A model generated the notes under the pieces. That model made no database searches. It saw only the letters and a list, made by a program, of their open reading frames with translations, and had not been told where the DNA came from. The position numbers and the translations under genes were made by a program. From Labedella phragmitis (lineage in GTDB: Bacteria; Actinomycetota; Actinomycetes; Actinomycetales; Microbacteriaceae), in the NCBI RefSeq assembly GCF_004078635.1, contig NZ_RZNB01000001.1:62001-126000 (forward strand): DNA of 64,000 nucleotides, written 5' to 3'. Below are positions 42,711 through 51,513 of the stretch, piece after piece (position 1 is the first letter of the stretch; every line of letters begins with the position of its first letter).

Positions 42711-43955
42711 TCAGCGGGAGTCGCCGTTGTCGACGTCCTCGGGGTTGGGCAACGTCGTGAGGAAGCGGAAGAACACGATGGCCGCGAGAGTCGCCGCCCC
42801 ACCGCCGACGATGAACGGCACGGTCAGATCGATACGACCGAGCGCACCGCCGATGAGCGACCCCAGCGGCATCGATCCCCACAGCACCGTGCGCCACGAT
42901 CCGTGCACGCGCCCGAGCAACCGGCTCGGGATGACACTCTGCCGCAGCGACATGACGTGCACGTTCCATACGAGGATCGCCGCTGATGTCACGAAGTAGC
43001 CGACGCCCGCGGCCCAGAGCGTGGGGACGAGGCCCACGAAGACGAAGCCGAGCGTCGCCACGATGTTCGCGACGGCCATCGTGAGCCCTGCACCCCAGCG
43101 TTCCTTGAGGCGCTGCGCGACCATGCTGCCGAGGATGCCGCCCACCGCTCCCGTGAGCATGAAGAGCCCGAACAGGGCTTCGGGGAGCGCCAGCCGGTCG
43201 AGGAGGTACAGGACGAAGCTCGCTGTCGCGGCCGAGACGCACAGGCCGATGAAGGTGCTGAGGCCGAGCAGTGTCGTGAGCATGCGACTCGCGAAGATGA
43301 AGCGGAAGCCGTCTGCGAACTGCCGGTGCCACTGCACCCGATCCACCGCTTCACCACTGAGGTGCGTGCCCGCCGCGGCCGTGGGCAGGAGCACCGCGAG
43401 GACGACGGCGCCCGCGTAGACCACGATGTTGGCGCCGAGCGGGATGAGGACCGACACCGCGAAGAGCACCGACGTGAACGGACCGGAGAGGAAGTTCTGC
43501 ACGACGAGCTCGCCCGCCTCGATGCGCGAGTTCGCTCGCGGGAGCTCCGTGCGGGTGACCACACTCGGCACGATCGCGCGGATCGCCCCGTCGTAGATGG
43601 TCTCGCCGATGCCGTAGAGGAAGATGATCGCGTACAGCCACCAGATCGTGAGCGACCCTGTGGCCGAGAGCATGAGGAGCACACCGGCGAGCGCCGCTCG
43701 GCCTCCGTTCGCGAGCGCGAGGGCCGTGCGCCGGTCGATCCGGTCCACGATGATGCCGGCGGGCACTGCGAAGAGCAGCCATGGCAGCATCGCGAGCGCC
43801 GCGATCCCGGAGACGAGCAGCGGATCGTCGGTGAGACGAACCGCGAGGAGTGGAGCGGCCGTGCGTGCGATGCCGTCGCCGAGACTCGAGGCGAGGTTCG
43901 ACGTGAAGAGGTTGCCGAACGCCGGGCCCAGTCTCCGGCGCCCGCCCGCTACCAC
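42711..43955 (-). CDS. MFS exporter (enterobactin-exporter/MFS_3 type)
   Basis: The 414-residue, 12-segment transporter has FGNLFTSNLASSLGDGI at the first segment, PAGIIVDRIDRRTALALAN as the segment 2-3 loop, and the MFS_3 spacing of EntS-like exporters. Substrate unknown. The best start is GTG at 43955, which overlaps the aldo/keto reductase stop by 7 bases; longer in-frame extensions overlap that gene and are Arg/Pro-rich shadows. Confidence 0.85.
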   Translation of the reverse strand: MVAGGRRRLGPAFGNLFTSNLASSLGDGIARTAAPLLAVRLTDDPLLVSGIAALAMLPWLLFAVPAGIIVDRIDRRTALALANGGRAALAGVLLMLSATGSLTIWWLYAIIFLYGIGETIYDGAIRAIVPSVVTRTELPRANSRIEAGELVVQNFLSGPFTSVLFAVSVLIPLGANIVVYAGAVVLAVLLPTAAAGTHLSGEAVDRVQWHRQFADGFRFIFASRMLTTLLGLSTFIGLCVSAATASFVLYLLDRLALPEALFGLFMLTGAVGGILGSMVAQRLKERWGAGLTMAVANIVATLGFVFVGLVPTLWAAGVGYFVTSAAILVWNVHVMSLRQSVIPSRLLGRVHGSWRTVLWGSMPLGSLIGGALGRIDLTVPFIVGGGAATLAAIVFFRFLTTLPNPEDVDNGDSR

Positions 43956-44971
43956 CGGTGGTGGATGGCCGCGCGGAAGTATCGGTCGTACAGGTCGCGG
44001 ACCGACGACTGGAAGCCGTCGCTCAGCGGTGGGACGTCGCCCGCTGCGGCGTTCGCCGCGGCTTGCTCGACCGAGCGGGCACCCGGGATGACCGTGCTGA
44101 CGCCGGGCTGCTGCGCGACCCACGCGAGCGCGACCTGCGCCGTGCTGAACTCGCCGGAGTCGGGCTCGCCGTCGGGACCCGCGAGGGGTTCGCCTGCGAC
44201 GAGGGCCGCGAAGTCCTGCGCCGCCGCGACACCCGTCTCGAAGTCGACGCCCGCGAACGTCTCGCCCACGTCGAACGCGCCACCCGAGCGGTTGTAGGTG
44301 CGGTGGTCGTTCTCCGCGAACGTCGTCTCGGTCGTGTACTTGCCGCTCAGCAGGCCGGAGGCGAGCGGGACGCGCGCGATGATGCCGACCCCGGCCTCCG
44401 CCGCGGCGGGCAGGACGCGGTCGAGCGGCTTGAGGCGGAAGGCGTTGAGGATGATCTGCACGGTGGCCGTACCCGGTCGGGCTATGGCGGCGAGCGCTTC
44501 CTCCGCGGTCTCGACGCTCACGCCGTAGTGGCGGATCGCGCCCTCGTCGACGAGGGTATCGAGCGCGTCGTAGACGGCGTCGTTCGAGAAGACGGGCGTG
44601 GGCGGGCAGTGCAACTGCACGAGGTCGAGGGTGTCGACGCCGAGGTTGCGGCGCGAGCGATCCGTCCAGGCACGGAAGTTCTCGAGCGTGTAGTTCTCCG
44701 GCACCTGATCGACGCGGCGGCCCATCTTCGTGGCGACCGTGAGGTCGACCCCGGGGTTCTGCGTGCGGTAGCGGCCGATGAGGCTCTCGCTGCGGCCGTC
44801 GCCGTAGACGTCGGCGGTGTCGAAGAACGTGACCCCCGCCTGGACCGACGCGTCGAGGACCGCGAGCGCGTCCGCCTCGGAGACGTCACCCCAGTCCGCT
44901 CCGAGCTGCCACGTACCGAGTCCGATGACCGAGACGGTCGCACCAGTGCGACCGAGAATGCGCTTCTCCAT
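43949..44971 (-). CDS. Aldo/keto reductase
   Basis: The 340-residue NADPH-dependent reductase has FFDTADVYGDGRSE (Asp and Tyr of the tetrad), VATKMGRR (Lys) and LVQLHCPP (His), plus the coenzyme segment STVIPGARSVEQ. It belongs to the AKR11/YajO-like general stress group. ATG 44971 is preceded by GGAGGAC. It is co-transcribed with the overlapping MFS exporter. Confidence 0.9.
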   Translation of the reverse strand: MEKRILGRTGATVSVIGLGTWQLGADWGDVSEADALAVLDASVQAGVTFFDTADVYGDGRSESLIGRYRTQNPGVDLTVATKMGRRVDQVPENYTLENFRAWTDRSRRNLGVDTLDLVQLHCPPTPVFSNDAVYDALDTLVDEGAIRHYGVSVETAEEALAAIARPGTATVQIILNAFRLKPLDRVLPAAAEAGVGIIARVPLASGLLSGKYTTETTFAENDHRTYNRSGGAFDVGETFAGVDFETGVAAAQDFAALVAGEPLAGPDGEPDSGEFSTAQVALAWVAQQPGVSTVIPGARSVEQAAANAAAGDVPPLSDGFQSSVRDLYDRYFRAAIHHRW

Positions 44972-45301
44972 GTCCTCCAGCGTAGGCCGTGCCTCCGACA
45001 CCCGACGACGGGTGGACACGTGGCGCCCGAGCCTGCCGAAGGTCACGGTCCCTGAGTCTTCCGAAGGGCACGGAACCGCAGACCCCCCGCGACCCGCTTC
45101 GACAAGCTCAGCGACCGATCGGGAACAGCGGACCGGTCATGCACGCGTCGCGGCCCAGCACGCCATGCGAGTTCGACGAGGCCGGGACGGCGTAGGAGGA
45201 CTACGAACTCCGCGTGGTCCTCGATCCGGAGAAGGCGACGTGGAAGTTCCACGAGAAGTCATCGCGGTCGGAGGCCCACGCGAACGTCAAGGGCGTGGGG
45301 G
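44972..45301. repeat. Gene-poor stretch with dispersed repeat copies
   Basis: Repeat copies lie at 45027-45042 (GAGCCTGCCGAAGG), 45046-45069 (CGGTCCCTGAGTCTTCCGAA and flank) and, reversed, 45097-45117 (CTTCGACAAGCTCAG). Beyond them, a plus-strand frame after a TAG at 45193 reads EDYELRVVLDPEKATWKFHE and looks like coding sequence that has lost its start. Confidence 0.6.
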
Positions 45302-45520
45302 ATGTCGAAGTCCTGGCACAGTGGGCCGGGGAAGCGCATGTCCTTCCAACTCGGCGCGGCCGTTGAGACGCAGCAGACAGATCGCAACGGCACCCGAAAC
45401 GGCCGCGTCTACGGCTGGGCGTTCACGACGGACGAGGTCAAGAAACCCGTGGCCACAGCGCTCGAGTCCGTCGGTTGGTCACCTGGCAACGGTTTCTTCT
45501 CGAGGCTGTTCGGCGGCTGA
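45302..45520 (+). CDS. Hypothetical protein, probably the frameshifted 3' part of a larger gene
   Basis: The 72-residue frame has believable composition (FQLGAAVETQQTDRNGTRNG, then VYGWAFTTDEVKKPV and a GNGFFSRLFGG end). The preceding 100 bases are coding-like in a different frame (EDYELRVVLDPEKATWKFHE...), so one or more frameshifts may have split one gene. No family is recognised. Confidence 0.4.
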   Translation: MSKSWHSGPGKRMSFQLGAAVETQQTDRNGTRNGRVYGWAFTTDEVKKPVATALESVGWSPGNGFFSRLFGG

Positions 45521-45642
45521 AGCCGGCGGGCAGGACACGGGGCGGATACCCCAATTCGGGTAGTCGCCTCTCCTGCGGCGAGCTTTCGGCCGCCTTTCCT
45601 CGGCAGGATGAGAGGAGTGATCGCTCAGAGGGGGAGGCTTCG

Positions 45643-47775
45643 ATGTCGGCTGGGTATTCGGCGGGACAAGAGTCTGCTCGCCAGCGCAAGCTCGCGCTCG
45701 CTCACGATCGGGCTGCCGCCGAAGCTCGAGCAGCGGCGGGGCGTTACGGGGCTGCGGCAGTGTCTGAGCGTCGGGTAGCCGACGGCCTCTCCCGGCTTGC
45801 CGGTCGGGGCTACCACCTCCTGCCCGACAGGCAATGGCCTGGCAGTAGACGAGCTCAAGTCGATCTCGTCGTCGTGGGGCCGGGCGGCGTCTTCATCGTC
45901 GACACGAAGTGGTGGAAGGACTTCCAGGTCGTCCTCGGCAGATGCTTCCGCGATCAGGAGGACGTGACGGATGACGTCTTGCGGCTCGCCGATCTCGCGT
46001 TCGGCGCAGAAGCCGCACTGGCCACCGTCGGGCTCGCCCCCGGCGAGGTTCGTCCCATCATGGTGATGGCCGACCGCACGGGGATCCACCACTCGATCAG
46101 TACCGTCGACATCGTCGGTGAGGGGGACATCCTGCGTCACATCTCGCGTCGGGGGACCCGCCTGACCCCTGCACAGGTCGATGCGGTGCTCGCAGCGACG
46201 ATGCTGCATTTCCCCGCGCTGGGTTCTGGCCTTCAGACCGATTCGGTGACCGCACAAGTACCTGAACCCGTCCTCGACTCACAGGACTTCGATGCACCAC
46301 TGCTCGACGAAGACGAGGTCGATTCGGCTCTTCTCGAGGCAGCCCTGGCCCAGCCCATCGAACACTGGATGAGTTTCCTCCACCCGGATCAGGCGAAACT
46401 CGTTCGCCGGAGCTTCAACGGTCCTGCCCGAATCCGAGGCTCCGCAGGGACGGGGAAGACAGTCGTCGGCCTCCACCGTGCTGCATACCTTGCGCGCTCA
46501 CGACCGGGAAAGGTGCTCGTCACGACGTATGTGCGAACGCTCCCGGTGGTCTTGCGGGCGAACTTCGCGCGCCTCGCCCCCGAACTCGTGGATCGCGTCG
46601 AGTTTTCAGGCGTCCATCAGTTCGCTCGTCGCATTCTGGACGAGCGCGGCATCGAGATCCGGCTCGATCCGGAAAAGGCGAAGGACGCCTTCGCCACTGC
46701 GTGGAGCACGGTCGGGCGAGGTGGCCCGCTCGCATCCCTGGACTCGAATTCGACGTACTGGAGCGAGGAGATCGAGTACGTCATCAAGGGACGCGGCCTC
46801 TCGACCTTTGATCAATACGCCGAATGCGCGCGGCCGGGTCGCCGCCGCAGGTTGACGCTCGACCAGCGGCGCGAGGTATGGCGGCTCTTCGTCGCCTACA
46901 CCGATAATCTACGTCGCCTCGGAGTCGCCGACTTCCCCGACCTGATTCTCTTTGCGGCCGCCTCCCTTCGAAAGCAGCCCCTGACCGGCTACTCCTCGGT
47001 CATCGTCGAGGAGGCGCAAGACCTGTCGTGCGCGATGATCGGCATGCTGTATTCGCTGGTCGGGCCCGAGACAGACGGGTTCACTCTCATCGGCGACGGC
47101 CAGCAGAGCATCTACCCGGGTGGGTACACCCTGTCTGAAGTCGGCCTCTCGCTGCAGGGCCGGGGCGTCGTCATGGACGTCAACTACCGCAATACAGCCC
47201 AGATCGTCGACTTCGCCCAGTCGATGGTGCTCGGTGACGAGTTCACCGATATCGAAGGCATGCAGCAGCGCGCGGATCGCCCGACGACCGTCACCCGCAA
47301 CGGAGAGGTTCCGAGCGTTGTTCGGTCGACGAGCGAGACCATCGAAGATGAGACGATTGTTTCGCGCATCCGGGCTCTGATCTCGCGGCCGGATGTGTCA
47401 CTGGGGGACATCGGTGTCCTCACGCTCACGACCTGGCACGTCCGTGCAGTCCTCAGCGCTCTGAAGGCCGCTCGCATCCCGACGATCGAGTTGGAGAAAT
47501 ACGACGGGTCGTTCGTCGACGCTGTGAAGGTCGGCACGGTGAAACGGGCCAAGGGGCTCGAATTCAAGCAAGTGCTGCTCCCCCGCCTCAAGTCCCATCA
47601 CCTTCCCGGCGCTGGCAGGCACATCTCCGCCACCCAATCCGAGTCGACTCGCGAGCGAGCCGAACGAGAACGGCGCGAGTTGTACGTCGCGATGACGCGG
47701 GCGCGGGACGGACTCTGGGTCGGCGTCGTGGGCACGCCCGCACCCGTCGATCGACCGCGACCGCTCAGTCGGTAA
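45643..47775 (+). CDS. NERD nuclease-domain SF1 (UvrD/Rep-like) helicase
   Basis: The 710-residue protein has a NERD domain (about 35-150) whose restriction-like site is Asp74 in QVDLVVV and Asp87-Thr-Lys89 in FIVDTKWW. An SF1 helicase follows: Walker A RGSAGTGKT ending about 272, motif II VIVEEAQDLS, motif III GDGQQSIY, motif V VKRAKGLEF and motif VI ELYVAMTRARD. It would unwind and possibly cut DNA. GGGGAGG precedes the ATG. The 3' end overlaps the convergent helicase by 11 bases. Such proteins occur in DNA repair and phage defence; no partner settles which applies here. Confidence 0.85.
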   Translation: MSAGYSAGQESARQRKLALAHDRAAAEARAAAGRYGAAAVSERRVADGLSRLAGRGYHLLPDRQWPGSRRAQVDLVVVGPGGVFIVDTKWWKDFQVVLGRCFRDQEDVTDDVLRLADLAFGAEAALATVGLAPGEVRPIMVMADRTGIHHSISTVDIVGEGDILRHISRRGTRLTPAQVDAVLAATMLHFPALGSGLQTDSVTAQVPEPVLDSQDFDAPLLDEDEVDSALLEAALAQPIEHWMSFLHPDQAKLVRRSFNGPARIRGSAGTGKTVVGLHRAAYLARSRPGKVLVTTYVRTLPVVLRANFARLAPELVDRVEFSGVHQFARRILDERGIEIRLDPEKAKDAFATAWSTVGRGGPLASLDSNSTYWSEEIEYVIKGRGLSTFDQYAECARPGRRRRLTLDQRREVWRLFVAYTDNLRRLGVADFPDLILFAAASLRKQPLTGYSSVIVEEAQDLSCAMIGMLYSLVGPETDGFTLIGDGQQSIYPGGYTLSEVGLSLQGRGVVMDVNYRNTAQIVDFAQSMVLGDEFTDIEGMQQRADRPTTVTRNGEVPSVVRSTSETIEDETIVSRIRALISRPDVSLGDIGVLTLTTWHVRAVLSALKAARIPTIELEKYDGSFVDAVKVGTVKRAKGLEFKQVLLPRLKSHHLPGAGRHISATQSESTRERAERERRELYVAMTRARDGLWVGVVGTPAPVDRPRPLSR

Positions 47776-50700
47776 TGGCGCTGTCGGTGACGTCACCGTC
47801 CGTGATGGCACTGTCCGTGGCGGTGCTGTCGCTGACGGCGCTGTCGAGGAGGCGGAGGAACGCACTCAGCTCCGTGAGGGCGGCGGGGGTGTGCGGGAGG
47901 TACTCGGTGAGCGCCGGGCTGTAGACGAGGAAAGCCGCCCACTTGGCCCGCGAGATCGCGACGTTGAGCCGGTTCTTCATGAGGAGGAAGGACATGCCGC
48001 GGGGCACCTCGGCGGGTGACGACGCCGCAAGCGACAGGACCGCGACCACGGCCTCCTGTCCCTGGAACTTGTCGACGGTTCCGACACGCACGTCGGGCAG
48101 TCCGGCCCGGCGCAGCGCCTCGTGCACCTCGCCGACGTGGGCGTTGTACGGGCAGACCACGATGATGTCGGACTGCGCGAGCGGGTGACGATCGAGCGGC
48201 GCCCCGTCGAGGATCGTGCCCGGATCGGTCCACTCGAGCCCGAGGGCCTGGTGAACGATGCGGACGACGGCGTCGGCCTCTTCCGGTGAGTGCGTCGCGT
48301 TGCCCTCGTGCTCGACGGGAACGACGTGCACTCCCGGGGCGAGTCCGTCGAGTCGGCGCTCGCGGGTGGCGGGAGCGGAGTGCAGCTGACCCGCATAGGA
48401 GAGGTCGGATACGGCGGCAGTGACCGCCGGATCCATCCGCCAGCTCTGTGCCAGGAAGTATCCGAGGTCGTGCGGGAGCACGTCCTCGCCGTCGGCGACG
48501 AAACCGAGAGCGGAGGTGTCGATGGGCTCGGGGTGGATGCCCTGCGTGACCTGTGGGAGCTGTTGGGGATCGCCCAGCAGGAGCAGGTTCTTGGCGGCGA
48601 CGCTCGCGGCGATCGTGGGCGCGAGCGAGAACTGGCCGGCCTCCTCGACGACGAGCAGGTCGAGCTGCTCGCGGCCGAAGCGGTCGGTGTTGCTGAAGTC
48701 CCACGCCGTTCCGCCCATGACGTATCCGGTGCCGGCCGCGACGCGTTCGGCCGCGAACGCGGAATGCCCGTTCTTCGGCAGCACGGTGAAGGGGCGGTCG
48801 GCGTCGTCGGGGCCGACGCTCGCGCTCAGCGCCTTCGCGACGAGGGACGGGGCGAGTCCGTTGCGCACGAGACCGGACAGCAGGTTCTCCACCGCGGCGT
48901 GCGATTGGGCGACGACGCCGACGGCCCAGCGCCGCTCGCGAACGAGCTCGGCGATGACGTGGGTGGCGACGTACGTCTTGCCGGTGCCGGGCGGACCCTG
49001 GACTGCGACGTAGGAGCGATCGAGATCGAGGAGCGCGGCGACGACGTCCGGGATGGTGCGGGGCACGCCGTCTTCACCGAGCGAGTGCGGGAGCGGTCGG
49101 CCGCTGCGAGTTCGTGGCGGCGTGCGCCGGAGGATGTCGACCACCGGATCCGCCGGCCATGCAGCAGCCCCGACGGCGCCGCCCGATGCGGTGATCGCGT
49201 CGACGATGCGGTGACCCCAGTGCTCGATCGCCGTGGCCTGTGCTCCAGCGCGCGGCGGCGCCCCCGGAGTGAGCGCGACGGGGACGTCGTCGTACGGATC
49301 GCGCCCGCCGCGGAGGTTCTCGACGACGACGATCGTCCCCTCCTCGTCGTTCGCCTGCACCGAGACACCCGTCCACGATCGCGCGCCCTGGCTGGCCCCG
49401 GGGTTCGTGAACGGCGCAGGGTAGGCGTAGAGCGCGTTGAGTTCGCTGCCCGGCTTGAGCGAGCTGCCGGGAGCGAGCGTTCCGTGCAGGCGGAGGACGC
49501 GGCGGTCGGTGCGCTGGTTGCCCTCGCGGTACCAGTCGCGCACGACCTCGGCCGAGTCGACGATGAACACGTCGCGCACGTCCGCCCACTCGTCGAGGGG
49601 TGCGACGAGGCGGTCGAAGTGCTCTTGCCAGAACACCTTCTGCTCGCGCCGGTGGTAGTCGATGGCCGCGGCCGCCAGGGCGAGCGCGGCGTGGTCGACG
49701 TCGCGCTCGGGGTCGAGCGGGTCGCCTGCGAGTCGGCTCAACTCGTCGTGGAGCGGTGACGGCTCGGGCGCTTGCGGCTCGCCCGCCGTGGGGAGCGGCT
49801 GCCCTGGCTCGACCCCAACCTCGCGCGCGAGTGAGATCAGGTAGTCGCGCAGTCGGATGGTGGACACGCAGTCGTACCGGTTGTAGTCGCCGATCTCCGC
49901 GAGCTCCGCTTCGCCCTGGGCGCGGTCGGCCGGGTCGGGTGATGCGGAGAGTTCGCGCGCATGAACGTACGCCTCGATCGACGCGGCGCCGTCCTTCACG
50001 TCGCTCTCGCGGTGCTCGTCGCCCATGTACAGGGGCTCGAGCTTCTTGATGGAGTACGAACGCGACCCCACCCGGACCGAGGCTCGCACGATCGGGTAGA
50101 GATCGACGAGCACGCCGTCGCGCAGCAGCTGATCGACCTCCTCCTCGCCCGTGCCATGACGCGCCGCGAGCGCGAGCAGGTGCGTGCGCTCGTACGCCGC
50201 GTAGTGGTAGATGTGCATGCCGGGGAAGCGCGCGCGCCGCTCGGCGACCCAGTCGAGGAAGCCACGCAGCGCCGCCCGCTCGGCGGCGAAGTCGTGGGCC
50301 CACCAAGCGGTGAACTTTTCGTCGACGTCGACGAGCCCGAAGAGGTAGTCGAGCCCCCAGCGGGTGCCGACGGGGTGACCGGCGCTGCCTTCGGTGTAGA
50401 GGGGATCGCCCTCGAAGTCGAAGAAGATGTCACCGGCGTCGGGGACGGGGAGGTGCGCGATCGGGTCCGTGTCGATGAGCCGGACGGGAGGGACACCGCC
50501 GTCGACGGGCGCTTGCAGCTGCAGCTCGGCCTGCTCGCGCAGACCCTCGAGGGTCGCGGCGGCGATGCCGTCGACGGGCTCGGTCCGCTCCGCGAGCTCG
50601 TCGATCGTGGTGACGCCGGCCGCGCGGAGGCGCTCCCGCTGAGTGAGCCGCATTCGAGCCACGAGGAGGACGTCTCGCCGCTCCTGGATCTCACGCTCGC

Positions 50701-51388
50701 AATCCGCGCATCGGCCGTCGATCGTGTAGCGCGGGTCGTCCCACCGCACGGCTTCCGTGTCGTCGAGGCGCTCCTGCACGATGCGGACGAGGCGCTCACG
50801 GCGCCGCCGGTAGACCGGCAGGATGTCGGCGACGTGGTGCGTGCTGACGGTGCCGTCGCCGAGGATGACGTCGACCTCGTCGTCGACCGGGATGCCAGCG
50901 TTCGTGAGCTGCTCGACGTACGCCGCGAGCTGCAGGAGCGCGGTGACCTTGGCCGAGCGCGCGAGCTTCGTGTCTTGCACGCGGTAGCGCGCTGGCTTGT
51001 CCTCCGTTGCGGGCATGCGGATGATGAAGTCCGCGAAGCCGACGAAGGAGCCGTCGAAGAAGACGGCCTGGAAGACGAGCGGAGCGCCGTCTCGAAATGC
51101 CTGGATCGTGTCGCGGTGGGCCTGCTCCATGGCCGCGCGGTCGCGCACGTCCGGCCGGTCGAACTCGCGCACGGCGTCGCCGAACTCCGCCCGGTACTGC
51201 TCGAGCACCCGCAGTTCGTGCTCGTCGCCGAGCTTCGACGAGCGCGCGTACATCGGGTCGTCCTCGACCGTCGCCTCGACCCGCCCGAGCTTCGCGTCGA
51301 TCGACCGCAGGAACGCGAATTCGCACGTCGACGCCGCCGTGAGATCGCTCGCGCTCGTGATCGGCGTCGTGCCGTCGAGAAGATACAT
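47765..51388 (-). CDS. TM0106-type RecB-like nuclease fused to SF1 helicase
   Basis: The 1207-residue protein has an N-terminal RecB-like (Cas4-like) nuclease (about 1-290; conserved segments FVGFADFIIRM and YRVQDTKLA, with cysteines in STCEFAF and RCADCERE that could bind an Fe-S cluster or zinc). Next come an RNase H-like domain (IFFDFEGDP, about 310-480) and a Upf1-like SF1 helicase with Walker A QGPPGTGKT near 800 and LLVVEEAGQF. The C terminus is a repetitive Ser/Thr/Asp tail (TATDSAITDGDVTDSAITD). It is convergent with the NERD helicase. Its role is probably DNA processing; the specific pathway is unknown. Confidence 0.85.
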   Translation of the reverse strand: MYLLDGTTPITSASDLTAASTCEFAFLRSIDAKLGRVEATVEDDPMYARSSKLGDEHELRVLEQYRAEFGDAVREFDRPDVRDRAAMEQAHRDTIQAFRDGAPLVFQAVFFDGSFVGFADFIIRMPATEDKPARYRVQDTKLARSAKVTALLQLAAYVEQLTNAGIPVDDEVDVILGDGTVSTHHVADILPVYRRRRERLVRIVQERLDDTEAVRWDDPRYTIDGRCADCEREIQERRDVLLVARMRLTQRERLRAAGVTTIDELAERTEPVDGIAAATLEGLREQAELQLQAPVDGGVPPVRLIDTDPIAHLPVPDAGDIFFDFEGDPLYTEGSAGHPVGTRWGLDYLFGLVDVDEKFTAWWAHDFAAERAALRGFLDWVAERRARFPGMHIYHYAAYERTHLLALAARHGTGEEEVDQLLRDGVLVDLYPIVRASVRVGSRSYSIKKLEPLYMGDEHRESDVKDGAASIEAYVHARELSASPDPADRAQGEAELAEIGDYNRYDCVSTIRLRDYLISLAREVGVEPGQPLPTAGEPQAPEPSPLHDELSRLAGDPLDPERDVDHAALALAAAAIDYHRREQKVFWQEHFDRLVAPLDEWADVRDVFIVDSAEVVRDWYREGNQRTDRRVLRLHGTLAPGSSLKPGSELNALYAYPAPFTNPGASQGARSWTGVSVQANDEEGTIVVVENLRGGRDPYDDVPVALTPGAPPRAGAQATAIEHWGHRIVDAITASGGAVGAAAWPADPVVDILRRTPPRTRSGRPLPHSLGEDGVPRTIPDVVAALLDLDRSYVAVQGPPGTGKTYVATHVIAELVRERRWAVGVVAQSHAAVENLLSGLVRNGLAPSLVAKALSASVGPDDADRPFTVLPKNGHSAFAAERVAAGTGYVMGGTAWDFSNTDRFGREQLDLLVVEEAGQFSLAPTIAASVAAKNLLLLGDPQQLPQVTQGIHPEPIDTSALGFVADGEDVLPHDLGYFLAQSWRMDPAVTAAVSDLSYAGQLHSAPATRERRLDGLAPGVHVVPVEHEGNATHSPEEADAVVRIVHQALGLEWTDPGTILDGAPLDRHPLAQSDIIVVCPYNAHVGEVHEALRRAGLPDVRVGTVDKFQGQEAVVAVLSLAASSPAEVPRGMSFLLMKNRLNVAISRAKWAAFLVYSPALTEYLPHTPAALTELSAFLRLLDSAVSDSTATDSAITDGDVTDSAITD

Positions 51389-51453
51389 GCAGTCGGGTCC
51401 GATCGTCGGGAGGGGGTGCGGTTCGAGGCTAACCGCCACCACCGACGTCGTGA

Positions 51454-51478
51454 CCGTCCGCAGGAGGTCTGCGGACGG
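51454..51478. terminator. Hairpin terminator
   Basis: CCGTCCGCAG and CTGCGGACGG are perfect 10-base arms around GAGGT, 36 bases downstream of the minus-strand flavoprotein gene. Confidence 0.6.
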
Positions 51479-51513
51479 AACAAGACCGCAGGAGCGAGCG
51501 GACGACTACGCAC

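Noticed and set aside
42956-44123. Upstream extension of the MFS gene into the aldo/keto reductase
   Set aside because: The residues before 43955 are Arg/Pro-rich and overlap a well-supported gene; the GTG at 43955 fits MFS_3 start spacing.
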